Below are positions 38,639 to 48,315 of a DNA stretch of 64,000 nt, piece after piece. Within the stretch, counting starts at the first letter, position 1, and each line of letters starts with the position of its first letter. The notes below the pieces were generated by a model. That model did no database searches, was not told the origin of the DNA, and saw only the letters and a program-made list of their open reading frames with translations. The DNA is from an uncultured Bacteroidales bacterium (GTDB lineage: Bacteria; Bacteroidota; Bacteroidia; Bacteroidales; Bacteroidaceae). The translations under genes were made by a program, and so were the position numbers. The DNA lies in assembly GCA_902798425.1 (NCBI GenBank), contig CADBWR010000012.1, positions 1 to 64,000 on the forward strand, written 5' to 3'.

Positions 38639-38650
38639 AAAGTGGGGAAG

Positions 38651-39709
38651 ATGACGGAAGAACTGGACGACATAGAACTGATAGAGGGCGAGGGCGACGA
38701 CCAACTCTATGAGCACATGCGCATGGAGGTAGACCGCGGGCAAGAGCCTGTGCGCATAGACAAATACATGTCAGAACACGTGCAGCATTCTTCACGCAAC
38801 CGCATCCAGAAGGCTGCCGACGCAGGATTCATACAGGTTAACGGTTCGCCTGTCAAGAGCAACTACAAGGTACGTCCAGGCGACATCATCACCTTGATGC
38901 TGGACCGTCCGCACTATGATACGACAATAGAACCAGAGGACATCCCACTGGACGTGGTCTACGAGGATGACCAACTGATGGTCATCAACAAACCTGCTGG
39001 ACTGGTGGTACACCCAGGAGTGGGCAACTTCCACGGCACACTGGTCAACGCCATAGCCTGGCATCTGAGAAATTTGCCATCGTACGACCCTAATGACCCG
39101 AGTGTAGGACTGGTGCACCGCATAGACAAAGATACCAGCGGACTGCTGGTGATAGCCAAGACCCCTGATGCCAAAACAGAGTTGGGGGCCCAATTCTTCA
39201 ATCACGACACACATCGTTCGTATCAGGCACTGGTGTGGGGTAACTTCACTGAAGACACTGGACGCATAGAAGGCAATATAGGGCGCGACCCCAAGGACCG
39301 CCAGCGTATGGCTGTTTTTCCACCAGGTTCAGACATTGGCAAGAGTGCCGTGACGCACTACAAGGTACTAGAGCGCTATGGCTACACAACCTTGGTCGAG
39401 TGCCGGTTGGAGACAGGCCGAACACACCAGATTCGCGCACACATGAAGCACATCGGGCACCCGCTGTTTGCCGATGAGCGCTATGGCGGAACAGAGATTC
39501 TGCGCGGTGAGCGTACAGCCAGCTACAAAGCATACATACAGAACTGCTTTAAGCTCTGCGGTCGTCAAGCACTACACGCTAAAACACTGGGGTTTGTACA
39601 TCCTACGACAAAGGAGCAGATGGACTTCACCAGCGAGTTGGCTGACGACATGCAGGCACTGATAGAGAAATGGCGCAACTACACCCGAAATACAGACATC
39701 ACGAAATAA
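38651..39709 (+). CDS. rluD: RluD-type 23S rRNA pseudouridine synthase
   Basis: A 352-aa RluA-family enzyme. An S4 RNA-binding domain (about 37-85) precedes the catalytic domain, with D159 in HRIDKDTSG as the catalytic aspartate. ETGRTHQIRAHMKHIGHPLFAD follows. It probably modifies uridines of helix 69 of 23S rRNA. ATG 38651 is preferred to the GTG at 38642. It lies 12 nt after the PASTA gene and 21 nt before ddl, so all three are likely one transcript. Confidence 0.92.
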   Translation: MTEELDDIELIEGEGDDQLYEHMRMEVDRGQEPVRIDKYMSEHVQHSSRNRIQKAADAGFIQVNGSPVKSNYKVRPGDIITLMLDRPHYDTTIEPEDIPLDVVYEDDQLMVINKPAGLVVHPGVGNFHGTLVNAIAWHLRNLPSYDPNDPSVGLVHRIDKDTSGLLVIAKTPDAKTELGAQFFNHDTHRSYQALVWGNFTEDTGRIEGNIGRDPKDRQRMAVFPPGSDIGKSAVTHYKVLERYGYTTLVECRLETGRTHQIRAHMKHIGHPLFADERYGGTEILRGERTASYKAYIQNCFKLCGRQALHAKTLGFVHPTTKEQMDFTSELADDMQALIEKWRNYTRNTDITK

Positions 39710-39730
39710 CGATAAACATTAATAATATAA

Positions 39731-40723
39731 ATGAAGCACTTGAAACGTAACATCGCCATTGTATGTGGCGGAGACTCCTCAGAACACGACGTTTCCCTGC
39801 GCTCAGCACAGGGACTGTACTCTTTCTTCGACAAGGAACGCTACAACGTCTATATAGTCGACATCAAAGGACAGGACTGGCACGTAGAACTGCCTGGCGG
39901 CATCACAGCACGCATAGACCGCAACGACTTCTCGTTTGTAGAAGATGGCAAGGCCAAACTTTTCGATTATGCCTATATCACCATTCATGGCACACCTGGC
40001 GAGAATGGCATTCTGCAGGGTTACTTCGACCTGATAGACCTGCCCTACTCCACCAGCGGTGTACTCGTCGAGGCTATGACCTTTGACAAGTTTGTACTGA
40101 ATCAGTATCTGCGCGGCTATGGTGTCAGCGTGGCCGACTCACTGCTGATTCGTCAAGGCTACGAGCAACTGGTCAGCGACGACGAGATAGAGCAGCGCCT
40201 CGGCATGCCCTGCTTCGTGAAGCCTGCTGCTGATGGTTCGTCATTTGGCGTCAGCAAGGTCAAGAATAAGGACCAGTTAGCTCCTGCCATCCGTAAGGCC
40301 ATGTTGGAGAGCTCAGAGATTATGGTGGAGCAGTTCCTAGAGGGTACCGAGATTTCTATCGGTATCTACAAGACGCGCGAAAAATCTGTCGTCTTTCCCG
40401 CTACGGAGGTGGTGACCCAAAACGAGTTCTTCGACTATGACGCCAAGTACAATGGCCAGGTGCAGGAGATAACCCCTGCCCGTCTGAGCGAGGACGTCAC
40501 CCGTCGAGTACGCGAGATAACAAGTCACATCTACGACATCTTGCACTGCAACGGCATCATCCGCATAGACTACATCATCTCCAAGGAGGGTAAGATATCA
40601 ATGCTGGAGGTGAACACCACACCGGGTATGACACCCACCAGCTTCATTCCGCAGCAGGTAAAGGCCGCCGGACTGGAGATGAAGGATGTGTTGACCGACA
40701 TCGTAGAGAATCAGTTTGATTAA
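39731..40723 (+). CDS. ddl: D-alanine--D-alanine ligase
   Basis: A 330-aa ATP-grasp ligase that makes the D-Ala-D-Ala dipeptide for peptidoglycan. Conserved segments are VCGGDSSEHDVSLRSA at the N-terminus, the HGTPGENG block, CFVKPAADGSSFGVSKV, MVEQFLEGTEISIG, IIRIDYI and EVNTTPGMTP at the metal site. Confidence 0.95.
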   Translation: MKHLKRNIAIVCGGDSSEHDVSLRSAQGLYSFFDKERYNVYIVDIKGQDWHVELPGGITARIDRNDFSFVEDGKAKLFDYAYITIHGTPGENGILQGYFDLIDLPYSTSGVLVEAMTFDKFVLNQYLRGYGVSVADSLLIRQGYEQLVSDDEIEQRLGMPCFVKPAADGSSFGVSKVKNKDQLAPAIRKAMLESSEIMVEQFLEGTEISIGIYKTREKSVVFPATEVVTQNEFFDYDAKYNGQVQEITPARLSEDVTRRVREITSHIYDILHCNGIIRIDYIISKEGKISMLEVNTTPGMTPTSFIPQQVKAAGLEMKDVLTDIVENQFD

Positions 40724-40742
40724 TGTTCCATGCGTAATGACC

Positions 40743-40770
40743 CAAAGCTAACTGCCAAATGCTAACAGCT
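40743..40770. repeat. 7-bp repeat abutting the acyltransferase start codon
   Basis: CAAAGCT, AACTGCC, AAATGCT, AACAGCT: four heptads end directly at the ATG at 40771. Confidence 0.75.
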
Positions 40771-41922
40771 ATGGATATAAAGGAGTTTGACGAGATACGG
40801 CCTTATGAGGCTGGAGAGATGAAGCAAGCCTTCAACGACTTGCTGAACGACCGCCAGTTCTCTATGATACTGAAGGGCTTTGCCCCTTGGTTGCCGAAGA
40901 CAGTTCGCAACGGTTTCTTGAAACTGATGTTTACAGGCATCAAGACACCACTCGACTTCCAGCAGCGCTTTATGAAGCCCGTCGTCAAGTGGATCATTCG
41001 CAAACACACTGACGGCTGCACGTTCGAAGATGCCCTGCTGCCAGCTGACAAGTCACTACGCTACACCTTCCTTAGCAACCATCGCGACATCGTACTGGAC
41101 TCAGCCTTCCTGGATGTAAAACTCGTGGAAGCAGGCTATCCCACCACGGTAGAGATAGGCATTGGCGACAACCTGCTCATCTACCCTTGGATTAAGCGAC
41201 TGGTAAGGATGAACAAAGCTTTCACCGTACGCCGTGGACTGACAGCTCACGAGATGATGCGCTCCAGTCAGCTGATGAGCCGCTACATACACTATGCCGT
41301 CGCCGAGAAGAAGGAGAACATCTGGATAGCTCAGCGTGAAGGCCGTGCCAAGGACTCCAGCGACCACACACAGGATGCCGTGCTGAAAATGCTGGCAATG
41401 GGTGGCGACCTCAGCGAGTTGAATATCTGTCCACTAACCATCAGCTATGAGTATGACCCTTGTGACTACTTGAAGGCACAGGAGTTTCAACAGAAGCGCG
41501 ACAACCCTGCATTCAAGAAGTCACGCCAGGACGATCTAGAAAATATGAAGACAGGCATCTTCGGTTACAAGGGTCGTGTACATTACCACTGTGGAACACC
41601 CATCAACGAGTGGCTCTCTGAGTTGGACGGAATGCCTCGCAACGAGTTTTTCCAGCAGCTGAGTCTGCGTATAGACAAGGAAATACACCAAGGCTACCGG
41701 CTGTATCCCTGCAACTACATTGCCTTGGACCACCTGGAGGGTACCACGGTACATACTGACCAATATACACAAAAGGATGTGAAACGCTTCGACCAGTATC
41801 TGGCTGGCCAACTGGCCAAAATTGATATTGCCAATAAGGATGAAGCCTTCCTGACGGAGCGTATGTTGACGATGTATGCTAATCCGGTACGCAACTACTT
41901 TAAAGTGAAGGATAAAGAGTGA
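40771..41922 (+). CDS. Acyltransferase, PlsC-like
   Basis: A 383-aa protein resembling lysophosphatidate or related acyltransferases. The active-site region reads SNHRDIVLDSAF (H104 to D110, one residue longer than the usual NHx4D if that Asp is the partner). IWIAQREGRAKDSSD matches the EGT/EGR-type block. In Bacteroidota such proteins are annotated as 1-acylglycerol-3-phosphate acyltransferases; the exact acceptor is unknown. ATG 40771 is chosen because the ATG at 40759 lies inside the heptad repeat. The stop overlaps the GTG of the next gene. Confidence 0.78.
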   Translation: MDIKEFDEIRPYEAGEMKQAFNDLLNDRQFSMILKGFAPWLPKTVRNGFLKLMFTGIKTPLDFQQRFMKPVVKWIIRKHTDGCTFEDALLPADKSLRYTFLSNHRDIVLDSAFLDVKLVEAGYPTTVEIGIGDNLLIYPWIKRLVRMNKAFTVRRGLTAHEMMRSSQLMSRYIHYAVAEKKENIWIAQREGRAKDSSDHTQDAVLKMLAMGGDLSELNICPLTISYEYDPCDYLKAQEFQQKRDNPAFKKSRQDDLENMKTGIFGYKGRVHYHCGTPINEWLSELDGMPRNEFFQQLSLRIDKEIHQGYRLYPCNYIALDHLEGTTVHTDQYTQKDVKRFDQYLAGQLAKIDIANKDEAFLTERMLTMYANPVRNYFKVKDKE

Positions 41923-42614
41923 AGAGCAAGAAGTCAACTACCGCATCTAAAGCGATGCTGTATGTAGCCATATTATTATGGCTACCTCTCTTGGTAGCGT
42001 GCGAAACTGACAGCTACGAAAAGGGAGAAGGACGATACTCTTCATTACTGGCAGACTTTGCCTGTCTTACTGTCAACAGCGAGAAAGCTGGTGTGGCGTT
42101 TCTTACCGATGAAGGTGAGAACTACCAGATTAGCAATCCGCAGAAAGCGTCATGGATACAAACGGCCGATACCGTCTATCGCACATACCTATATTATAAT
42201 AAGGTAGAGAATGGTAAGGCACGCGTGACATCCATGGGAAGCCTGCCCACCTTAAAGCCGCGTGACGCCAAAGAGTTTAAACGCCAGCCACAGGACCCAC
42301 TAGGCCTGGAGAGTTCCTGGCTAACACGCGACGGCAAATATATCAACATGGGACTGCTGTTGAAGAACGGTCGTGATGACAATGGTAAAGAGGGGACCCA
42401 TGCGTTGTCACTCATCTGTGACGAAGTACGCCAGAATGACGACCAGACACAGACAGCCTATTACCGTCTGTTGCACGATCAGGGTAACGTCCCCGAATAC
42501 TACACCAATCGCCGCTATGTGTGCATCCTGCTACCAACAAAAGAACGGCCAGACAGCGTTTGTCTAACCGTTAATACCTACGACGGTGTTGTCGTTAGGA
42601 AATTTAAATTGTAG
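41919..42614 (+). CDS. NigD-like lipoprotein
   Basis: A 231-aa lipoprotein (lipobox LPLLVAC, Cys about 28) resembling NigD-like proteins, which were first noted near bacteriocin genes in Prevotella and whose function is unknown. Beta-rich domains with a YRLLHDQGNVPEYYTNRRYVC-type C-terminal segment are visible. The GTG at 41919 overlaps the upstream stop (GTGA) and would couple translation. ATG 41955 is an alternative that still leaves a complete lipoprotein signal. Confidence 0.75.
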   Translation: MKSKKSTTASKAMLYVAILLWLPLLVACETDSYEKGEGRYSSLLADFACLTVNSEKAGVAFLTDEGENYQISNPQKASWIQTADTVYRTYLYYNKVENGKARVTSMGSLPTLKPRDAKEFKRQPQDPLGLESSWLTRDGKYINMGLLLKNGRDDNGKEGTHALSLICDEVRQNDDQTQTAYYRLLHDQGNVPEYYTNRRYVCILLPTKERPDSVCLTVNTYDGVVVRKFKL

Positions 42615-42617
42615 CTG

Positions 42618-42779
42618 TTACTCTTCAGGAGAGAATTCGTCCTTACCGACACCACAGATAGGGCATACCCAGTCATCTGGAATGTCTTCAAAGGCTGTTC
42701 CAGGAGCAATACCGCCATCGGGGTCTCCTACTGCAGGGTCATAAACATAGCCACAAGTGTCACAAACATACTTTTTCAT
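42618..42779 (-). CDS. Rubredoxin
   Basis: A 53-aa rubredoxin. Two CxxC motifs ([10 protein letters not shown] and [11 protein letters not shown]) coordinate one iron. The aromatic and acidic core ([18 protein letters not shown]) is standard. It transfers single electrons, often in oxidative stress defence of anaerobes. It starts 42 nt after the end of the GT9 gene on the same strand. No partner reductase is adjacent. Confidence 0.95.
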   Translation of the reverse strand: MKKYVCDTCGYVYDPAVGDPDGGIAPGTAFEDIPDDWVCPICGVGKDEFSPEE

Positions 42780-42821
42780 AAGCTATTAAATTTAAAGGGT
42801 TAGTAAATATTATATCATTCG

Positions 42822-43880
42822 CTATTCACTCTTCACTCCCAACACCTTCTCAACCTTGTCTACAATGGTCTCTGGTGGTATATTGCGCATGCAAGCATAG
42901 TCGCCACGCAGACAGGGCTTCTGGCCATAGACGCTACATGGACGACAGTCAAGCGGTATCTGTACAGCAGACTCTTCCGTCTGCCCCCAACCCATAAAGC
43001 CTGCATAGGGATGAGTAGCCCCCCAAACACTGACTACCGGTGTACCAGTAAGAGAGGCCAGATGCATGTTCGAAGAGTCCATAGACAACATCACATCAAG
43101 ATGGCTCATCAAAATGAGTTCCTGATGCAAAGACTCCAACAATGCTCCCGTATGTACACAGGCAGAATGCTGCTGGCACCACTCTGTAAAATACTTTTCT
43201 TCCTGCATGCCACGCCCAAAGAGGAAGATGCGGGCATGAGGATACTTGGCAAGAATCAGCTCTATAACCTGGTGCATCAGACGTGGCGGATAGGTCTTAC
43301 CCTCATGAGCAGCAAAGGGAGCTATACCTACCCACTGCTCAAAAGACTTCTTGACGCACATACAAGCCGGCAGCATATTCAGGTTACCACCTTCCTCAGG
43401 GAAAATGCTCTTAAACTGCATCGTTACAGGATAGCCCAACTTGGCAAAGACATCCAGATAGTTTTGGAAGGAGGAAGGCTGCTGCACCAGTTCCTTGTTA
43501 GTCGATGACGTAAGGCGACGGCGCCCCTTTCGATGCTTGTCGATGTGTGCCACACGATAGTGACCTAAGTTGAAGCGCATACGCAGATACTCGGAGCGCA
43601 ACACACTATGCAAGTCGGCAACTGCCGTAAACTGCTTAGCTGCCAATCGGCGATAGAGGGCATTGAGGCCTTTGATGCCTCTATACTCATTCTTCAAGTC
43701 AGCAGACATGAAACCTACATTAGGTGCCAAGTCCTCAAAGAAAGGACGTGCGAAGGCTCTGCTCAGCACAGTGATACGGATGTCAGGATACTGGTGAGCC
43801 AGTGAATAGATAACGGGCACCATCATAGCGACATCGCCCATAGCTGAGAATCGAATAACAAGTATGTGCTCTTTTTTCAT
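42822..43880 (-). CDS. Family 9 glycosyltransferase (heptosyltransferase-like)
   Basis: A 352-aa GT-B enzyme of the ADP-heptose:LPS heptosyltransferase family. N-terminal VIRFSAMGDVAMMVPVIYSL is the acceptor-side signature. The C-terminal half has VGIAPFAAHEGKTYPP, MSMDSSNMHLASLTGTPVVSVWG and a Cys-bearing DCRPCSVYGQKPCLRG segment near the end. It probably adds a core sugar to lipopolysaccharide. The upstream DUF4254 gene is its usual companion in Bacteroidales. Confidence 0.88.
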   Translation of the reverse strand: MKKEHILVIRFSAMGDVAMMVPVIYSLAHQYPDIRITVLSRAFARPFFEDLAPNVGFMSADLKNEYRGIKGLNALYRRLAAKQFTAVADLHSVLRSEYLRMRFNLGHYRVAHIDKHRKGRRRLTSSTNKELVQQPSSFQNYLDVFAKLGYPVTMQFKSIFPEEGGNLNMLPACMCVKKSFEQWVGIAPFAAHEGKTYPPRLMHQVIELILAKYPHARIFLFGRGMQEEKYFTEWCQQHSACVHTGALLESLHQELILMSHLDVMLSMDSSNMHLASLTGTPVVSVWGATHPYAGFMGWGQTEESAVQIPLDCRPCSVYGQKPCLRGDYACMRNIPPETIVDKVEKVLGVKSE

Positions 43881-43943
43881 GTTGGTTGTTTAGCAATTAG
43901 CAGTTCTCTGCAAGCAGGGTGTAGTGTTGCGAATTGCTGTTAG

Positions 43944-44546
43944 CTATTTCTTATAAAGAACAGGATTGGTAGCGGGGTCATTGTACATCTTCATCTGGCG
44001 GTACACTTTCATGTACTTCCTGCCAGCCTCAATATCTTCGAGGAGCTGGTCAATAGCTGTCGACAGGTCCACCTGCTGCTCCAGCAGTACATCAAGCTTA
44101 GCCTTACACTTCTGGATATGTTCAGCATCAGCATCCTTGCGTTCGGTCTGCTCCTGCATGTGCCATATCTTTAGAGCCAAAATGCTCAGACGGTCAATAG
44201 CCCATGCGGGACTCTCCGTATTCAGACGGGCATCAACCTGCGGCTTTACATCGGCATAGACTTTACGGAAATAGGTGTCTATCTCTTCTACCAAGTCTGT
44301 GCGGTCCTGGTTGGAACGGTCAATGCGGCGCTTCAAGCCCAAAGCCTCAACGGGGTCAATGTGCGGATCGCGGATAATATCCTCCAGATGCCACTGTACG
44401 GTGTCTATCCAGCACTTCAGATAGAGACTGTACTCTATTGTTTCACGCTCGTACGGATTGTTGATAGGAGTATCAACATCATCTTTCAAGTGATAGTCGC
44501 GAATGGCCTGGTTAAATATCTTATTCGCTTTTTCTATAAATGACAT
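43944..44546 (-). CDS. DUF4254 family protein
   Basis: A 200-aa helical, soluble protein matching DUF4254 (IEYSLYLKCWIDTVQWHLEDIIRDP; LKRRIDRSNQDRTDLVEEID; SPAWAIDRLSILALKIWHM). The function is unknown; it commonly precedes an LPS heptosyltransferase-like gene, as here. A -7 element lies 26 nt upstream. Confidence 0.88.
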   Translation of the reverse strand: MSFIEKANKIFNQAIRDYHLKDDVDTPINNPYERETIEYSLYLKCWIDTVQWHLEDIIRDPHIDPVEALGLKRRIDRSNQDRTDLVEEIDTYFRKVYADVKPQVDARLNTESPAWAIDRLSILALKIWHMQEQTERKDADAEHIQKCKAKLDVLLEQQVDLSTAIDQLLEDIEAGRKYMKVYRQMKMYNDPATNPVLYKK

Positions 44547-44572
44547 AGTGTTTGTTTTTATTGTTTATTTTG

Positions 44573-44580
44573 CAAAGATA
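44573..44580 (-). promoter_or_regulatory. -7 element of the DUF4254-GT9 operon
   Basis: On the minus strand, TATCTTTG fits TAnnTTTG, 26 nt before the ATG at 44546. Confidence 0.6.
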
Positions 44581-44649
44581 ATACAAATATATGAGAACAC
44601 CGCATTTTTGGAGAATATTTTTTATGACAGTCAAGTAATTTGAAGATGA

Positions 44650-44681
44650 TTTGGTCATGTTATCGGTTTTTTGTATCTTTG
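44650..44681 (+). promoter_or_regulatory. Promoter of the second RluA-family gene
   Basis: TTTG (44650-44653) and TATCTTTG (44674-44681) are spaced by 20 nt. The -7 box ends 13 nt before the ATG at 44695, so the leader would be about 9 nt. Confidence 0.75.
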
Positions 44682-44694
44682 CACCACATTCCTT

Positions 44695-46029
44695 ATGAAC
44701 ATACATCCACTTCATAATACCAACAGTGAGCGACCGGAAAGATTCACCTATCCGTTTAACTACGAACCGCACCCCTTATGCCGGGAGGCTGCTGCAGAAG
44801 TGCAGCAGTACATAGCTACACATGAGGAGATACGCCAGGATGCAGACAATGGCAAAATGTTTGGTGTGCTAGTGGTTAGTCTGGGACCTTCCTCATCACA
44901 CGAACACGGAGACTTAGCCTTTCTTGCTGCCTACAGCGGTCTACTGGCAGGGCGCAACGACTGGCCGTATTTTGTGCCTCCCATCTACGATGCCCAGCAA
45001 CCCGATGGCTATTTCAAGATGACTGAGCGGGAAATATCTGCCAGAGGTGGCGACAAGGAGATGTCACAAGGCCTGCAGACATGGCTGTTTCACCAATATC
45101 AACTGCTCAACGCCCATGGCGAGGTGAAAGACTTGGTAGATGTATGGCAGTCTTACTATAGTCGGGAGAAGCTGCGCAAGAAGTTCCCATTACCCCCAGG
45201 TGGGACAGGCGACTGCTGTGCACCCAAGCTACTACAGTATGCCTATCTGCAGGGACTGTACCCTGTCTGTATGGCAGAATTCTGGTGGGGTGCTCCCACG
45301 AGGACTGAACTGCGCCAGCACCTAAACTACTACCCCGCCTGTCGCGGAAAATGTAAGCCTATCCTGACGTGGATGCTGCAAGGTCTGGATGTTGACCCCA
45401 ACCCAGAGACATTAGGTTTTGAGCACAAGAAGGTTCCCGTCGTCTACGAAGATGACGACCTGTTGGTTGTCGACAAACCCAGCGGTATGTTGTCTGTGCC
45501 TGGACGTATTGAGGACTACAGCATAGAAACTCTGATGCAAGAACGCTATCCAAGCTGTTTCGTGGCCCATCGTTTGGACATGGGTACTAGTGGTCTGCTC
45601 ATTGTTGCCAAGAACATCGAAGCATACCACCATTTACAACAGCAGTTCGTTCGCCATGAGGTCAGAAAGAAATATGTAGCGAAATTGGAGCATGCTGGAC
45701 ATGGTACAGGTATTATTAGCTTGCCGCTCCGTCCAGATCCCATGAATCGCCCTCGTCAGATGGTAGATATGGAACACGGCAAGCGGTCCGTTACCCGCTA
45801 TGAATTTATCAGCGACCGTCTGGTGGCACTATGGCCAGAAACGGGACGCACCCACCAACTGCGTATTCATTGTGCTCACCCCGACGGACTGGGCAGACCT
45901 ATCATAGGCGACGAGCTATATGGCACCAAGGCAGAACGGCTCTGTCTGCACGCTGCCGAGATATGGTTTACACATCCGTCAACTGACAGGGAGATGCACT
46001 TCACATCCCCTATTCCTTTTCAAATTTAA
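44695..46029 (+). CDS. RluA-family RNA pseudouridine synthase with N-terminal extension
   Basis: A 444-aa protein. The C-terminal half is a RluA catalytic domain: VVYEDDDLLVVDKPSGMLSVPG, HRLDMGTSGLLIVAK with the catalytic Asp, ETGRTHQLRIHCAHPDGLG. The N-terminal 240 residues have no S4 domain but carry Cys-bearing conserved segments (GDCCAPKLLQYA; CRGKC). The RNA target is not evident. The upstream in-frame TTG at 44671 is rejected because it lies inside the promoter. Confidence 0.85.
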   Translation: MNIHPLHNTNSERPERFTYPFNYEPHPLCREAAAEVQQYIATHEEIRQDADNGKMFGVLVVSLGPSSSHEHGDLAFLAAYSGLLAGRNDWPYFVPPIYDAQQPDGYFKMTEREISARGGDKEMSQGLQTWLFHQYQLLNAHGEVKDLVDVWQSYYSREKLRKKFPLPPGGTGDCCAPKLLQYAYLQGLYPVCMAEFWWGAPTRTELRQHLNYYPACRGKCKPILTWMLQGLDVDPNPETLGFEHKKVPVVYEDDDLLVVDKPSGMLSVPGRIEDYSIETLMQERYPSCFVAHRLDMGTSGLLIVAKNIEAYHHLQQQFVRHEVRKKYVAKLEHAGHGTGIISLPLRPDPMNRPRQMVDMEHGKRSVTRYEFISDRLVALWPETGRTHQLRIHCAHPDGLGRPIIGDELYGTKAERLCLHAAEIWFTHPSTDREMHFTSPIPFQI

Positions 46030-46048
46030 TCATTCACACATAAGCATT

Positions 46049-46354
46049 ATGGTCAAACACATTATTCTCTGGACACTGAATCCAGATCTCTCAGAAGAAG
46101 AGAAAAACACCGTCAAGGCTGGCATCAAGGAAGGACTGGAAGGACTGGTAGGCAAGGTTCCCGGCCTCATAGATGTCAAGGTACATATTGACGGCAGACT
46201 GGCATCGTCAAACGCAGACGTCATGCTCGACAGCACCCTGGAGAGCGAAGAGGCATTGAAAGGCTACGCAGTACATCCGGAACATGTAGCAGTAGCCAAC
46301 GGCAAGGTACGTCCCTACACCGTACAACGTAGTTGTCTGGACTTCGAAGTATGA
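46049..46354 (+). CDS. Dabb family (stress-responsive A/B barrel) protein
   Basis: A 101-aa single-domain dimeric A/B barrel protein (MVKHIILWTLNPDLSEEE; VPGLIDVKVH; YAVHPEHVAVANGKVRP). Members have no agreed function. ATG 46049 gives the family's usual HIILW start. The stop overlaps the helicase ATG (ATGA), so the two are coupled. Confidence 0.85.
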   Translation: MVKHIILWTLNPDLSEEEKNTVKAGIKEGLEGLVGKVPGLIDVKVHIDGRLASSNADVMLDSTLESEEALKGYAVHPEHVAVANGKVRPYTVQRSCLDFEV

Positions 46355-48282
46355 CGGCATCACCCATACAGGCATTACAGCAGCAACGCTTGCTTCTGCA
46401 GTTGGAATATGAGACTGAGAAGGAGGCTTTCCGCCAACAAGCCCAGCAGACGGGTATGGAGCGGAAGGTCAAACGTGGCGATGCCTGGTGGCCTGTCAAG
46501 TGCAGCAAGAGCTACTACAACTCGCTAAACCAGCTGGCAATAGAGGTGATACGCTCTACAGATACAGATATAGAACACAACTTTGAGTTTGGACGTCCAG
46601 TAGCCTTTTTCCGGATTGATACCAGGGAAGGGGCTATCCACCATTTCCGCTATACAGGCACTGTCAGCTATGTCGACGGCGACCGAATGGTAATTACCAT
46701 TCCTGACGGCACCAGCATCATTGACCTACAGAGTGCAGAGGGGCTAGGCGTGCAGCTGTCGTTCGACGAGACCAGCTATCGATTGATGATGGAGGCACTG
46801 GACCGTGCCATCAAGGGCAAGGGCCGGTTGGGCGAGCTACGTAATTTGTTCTACACGCCCTCAAAACCTTCTGCCTCCTCTCCCTCAGGGAGATCGGGCG
46901 GGGTGTCTACCTTCGTCTTTCCATCCATGCACTTCCCCTACCTGAACCAGACACAGGAAGATGCCGTCAACATGGTGCTACGTGCCAAGGATGTAGCCAT
47001 CGTCCATGGTCCTCCAGGAACTGGCAAGACCACCACACTGGTGGAGGCCATCCGTGAAACACTGATGCGGGAAAGCCAGGTACTGGTATGCGCACAGAGT
47101 AATATGGCTGTCGACTGGATTTCGGAAAAGCTCGTAGACCGTGGCATCAATGTGTTGCGCATAGGCAACCCCACGCGTGTCAATGACAAGATGCTGTCGT
47201 TCACCTATGAGCGACGCTTCGAAGCACACCCTGACTATCCACACTTGTGGGCCATCCGTAAAGCTATTCGCGACTTGCGTAGTCACCGCAAGCGGGGTGA
47301 CGAGAAATTTCACCAGAAGTTGGAAAGTCTGAAAAGCCGTGCCACCGAATTGGAGATACGCATCAATAGCGACCTCTTTGGCGAGGCACGTGTCATCGCA
47401 TCAACACTGGTGGGTGCTGCCAACAGACTCTTAGACGGTCAAAAGTTTGGCACCTTGTTCATCGATGAGGCAGCACAGGCTTTAGAGGCTGCCTGCTGGA
47501 TACCTATGCGCCGTATCAGTCGGGTGGTGCTGGCTGGTGACCATTGCCAGTTGCCGCCAACGGTTAAAAGTATTGCCGCTCTGAAAGCTGGATTGGGCAA
47601 GACGCTCATGGAACGCATCGTAGAGACACACCCCGAGGCTGTCACGCTGCTGAAGATACAGTACCGCATGAACGACGATATCATGCGCTTCTCCAGCGAC
47701 TATTTCTATGGCGGAGAGGTGGAGAGTGCACCAGAGGTGCGCTATCGTAGTATTCTCGACTTAGACACCCCGATGACATGGATAGACACCTCACAGTTTG
47801 AGCTACCTGCCGACAGTGAGCTGACCTTCAAGGAAGAGTTCGTTGGTGAGAACTTTGGGCGCATCAACAAGGCAGAAGCCGAGGTGACGCTGCTGGCCCT
47901 GCAACACTACTTCAACCGGATTGGCAAGCAGCGCTTGTTGGATGAGCGTATCGATGTGGGCATCATTTCGCCTTACCGTGCCCAGGTGCAGTACCTGCGG
48001 CGCCTGCTAATGAAACGCGAGGTTTTTAAGCCCTTCCGCAGGCTCATCAGCGTCAACACTGTTGACGGCTTCCAAGGTCAAGAGCGCGACGTCATTGTTA
48101 TCTCCATGGTACGTTCCAATGATGAGGGCCAGATAGGCTTCTTGCGCGACCTACGCCGCATGAATGTCGCCATTACCCGGGCCCGCATGAAACTTATCAT
48201 TCTTGGTGATGCTCCCACGTTGACACGTCATCCTTTCTATCGTCAACTGTGGCAGTACATTGAATCGCTACAAGAGAAATAA
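46351..48282 (+). CDS. Superfamily 1 DNA/RNA helicase (Upf1/IGHMBP2-like)
   Basis: A 643-aa SF1B helicase. An N-terminal beta-barrel region (about 70-160) is followed by motif I HGPPGTGKTTT (about 219-229), motif II FIDEAA, motif III GDHCQLPPT, motif IV-V QYRMND and VNTVDGFQGQE, and motif VI NVAITRAR. It probably unwinds DNA or RNA 5' to 3'. A short Ser/Gly-rich insert at about residues 174-186 is encoded by a C-rich/G-rich hairpin element. ATG 46351 overlaps the Dabb stop. Confidence 0.92.
   Translation: MTASPIQALQQQRLLLQLEYETEKEAFRQQAQQTGMERKVKRGDAWWPVKCSKSYYNSLNQLAIEVIRSTDTDIEHNFEFGRPVAFFRIDTREGAIHHFRYTGTVSYVDGDRMVITIPDGTSIIDLQSAEGLGVQLSFDETSYRLMMEALDRAIKGKGRLGELRNLFYTPSKPSASSPSGRSGGVSTFVFPSMHFPYLNQTQEDAVNMVLRAKDVAIVHGPPGTGKTTTLVEAIRETLMRESQVLVCAQSNMAVDWISEKLVDRGINVLRIGNPTRVNDKMLSFTYERRFEAHPDYPHLWAIRKAIRDLRSHRKRGDEKFHQKLESLKSRATELEIRINSDLFGEARVIASTLVGAANRLLDGQKFGTLFIDEAAQALEAACWIPMRRISRVVLAGDHCQLPPTVKSIAALKAGLGKTLMERIVETHPEAVTLLKIQYRMNDDIMRFSSDYFYGGEVESAPEVRYRSILDLDTPMTWIDTSQFELPADSELTFKEEFVGENFGRINKAEAEVTLLALQHYFNRIGKQRLLDERIDVGIISPYRAQVQYLRRLLMKREVFKPFRRLISVNTVDGFQGQERDVIVISMVRSNDEGQIGFLRDLRRMNVAITRARMKLIILGDAPTLTRHPFYRQLWQYIESLQEK
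46871..46907. repeat. REP-like C-rich/G-rich palindromic element, in frame in the SF1 helicase
   Basis: The arms CCTCCTCTCCCT (46874-46885) and AGGGAGATCGGGCGGGG (46887-46903) resemble the rnhB element. Translation gives a low-complexity SASSPSGRSGG linker between the accessory domain and the helicase core. Confidence 0.55.
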
Positions 48283-48315
48283 AGAGCTTTTTTTGTTGAT
48301 AGTGGCATTTTTTTT

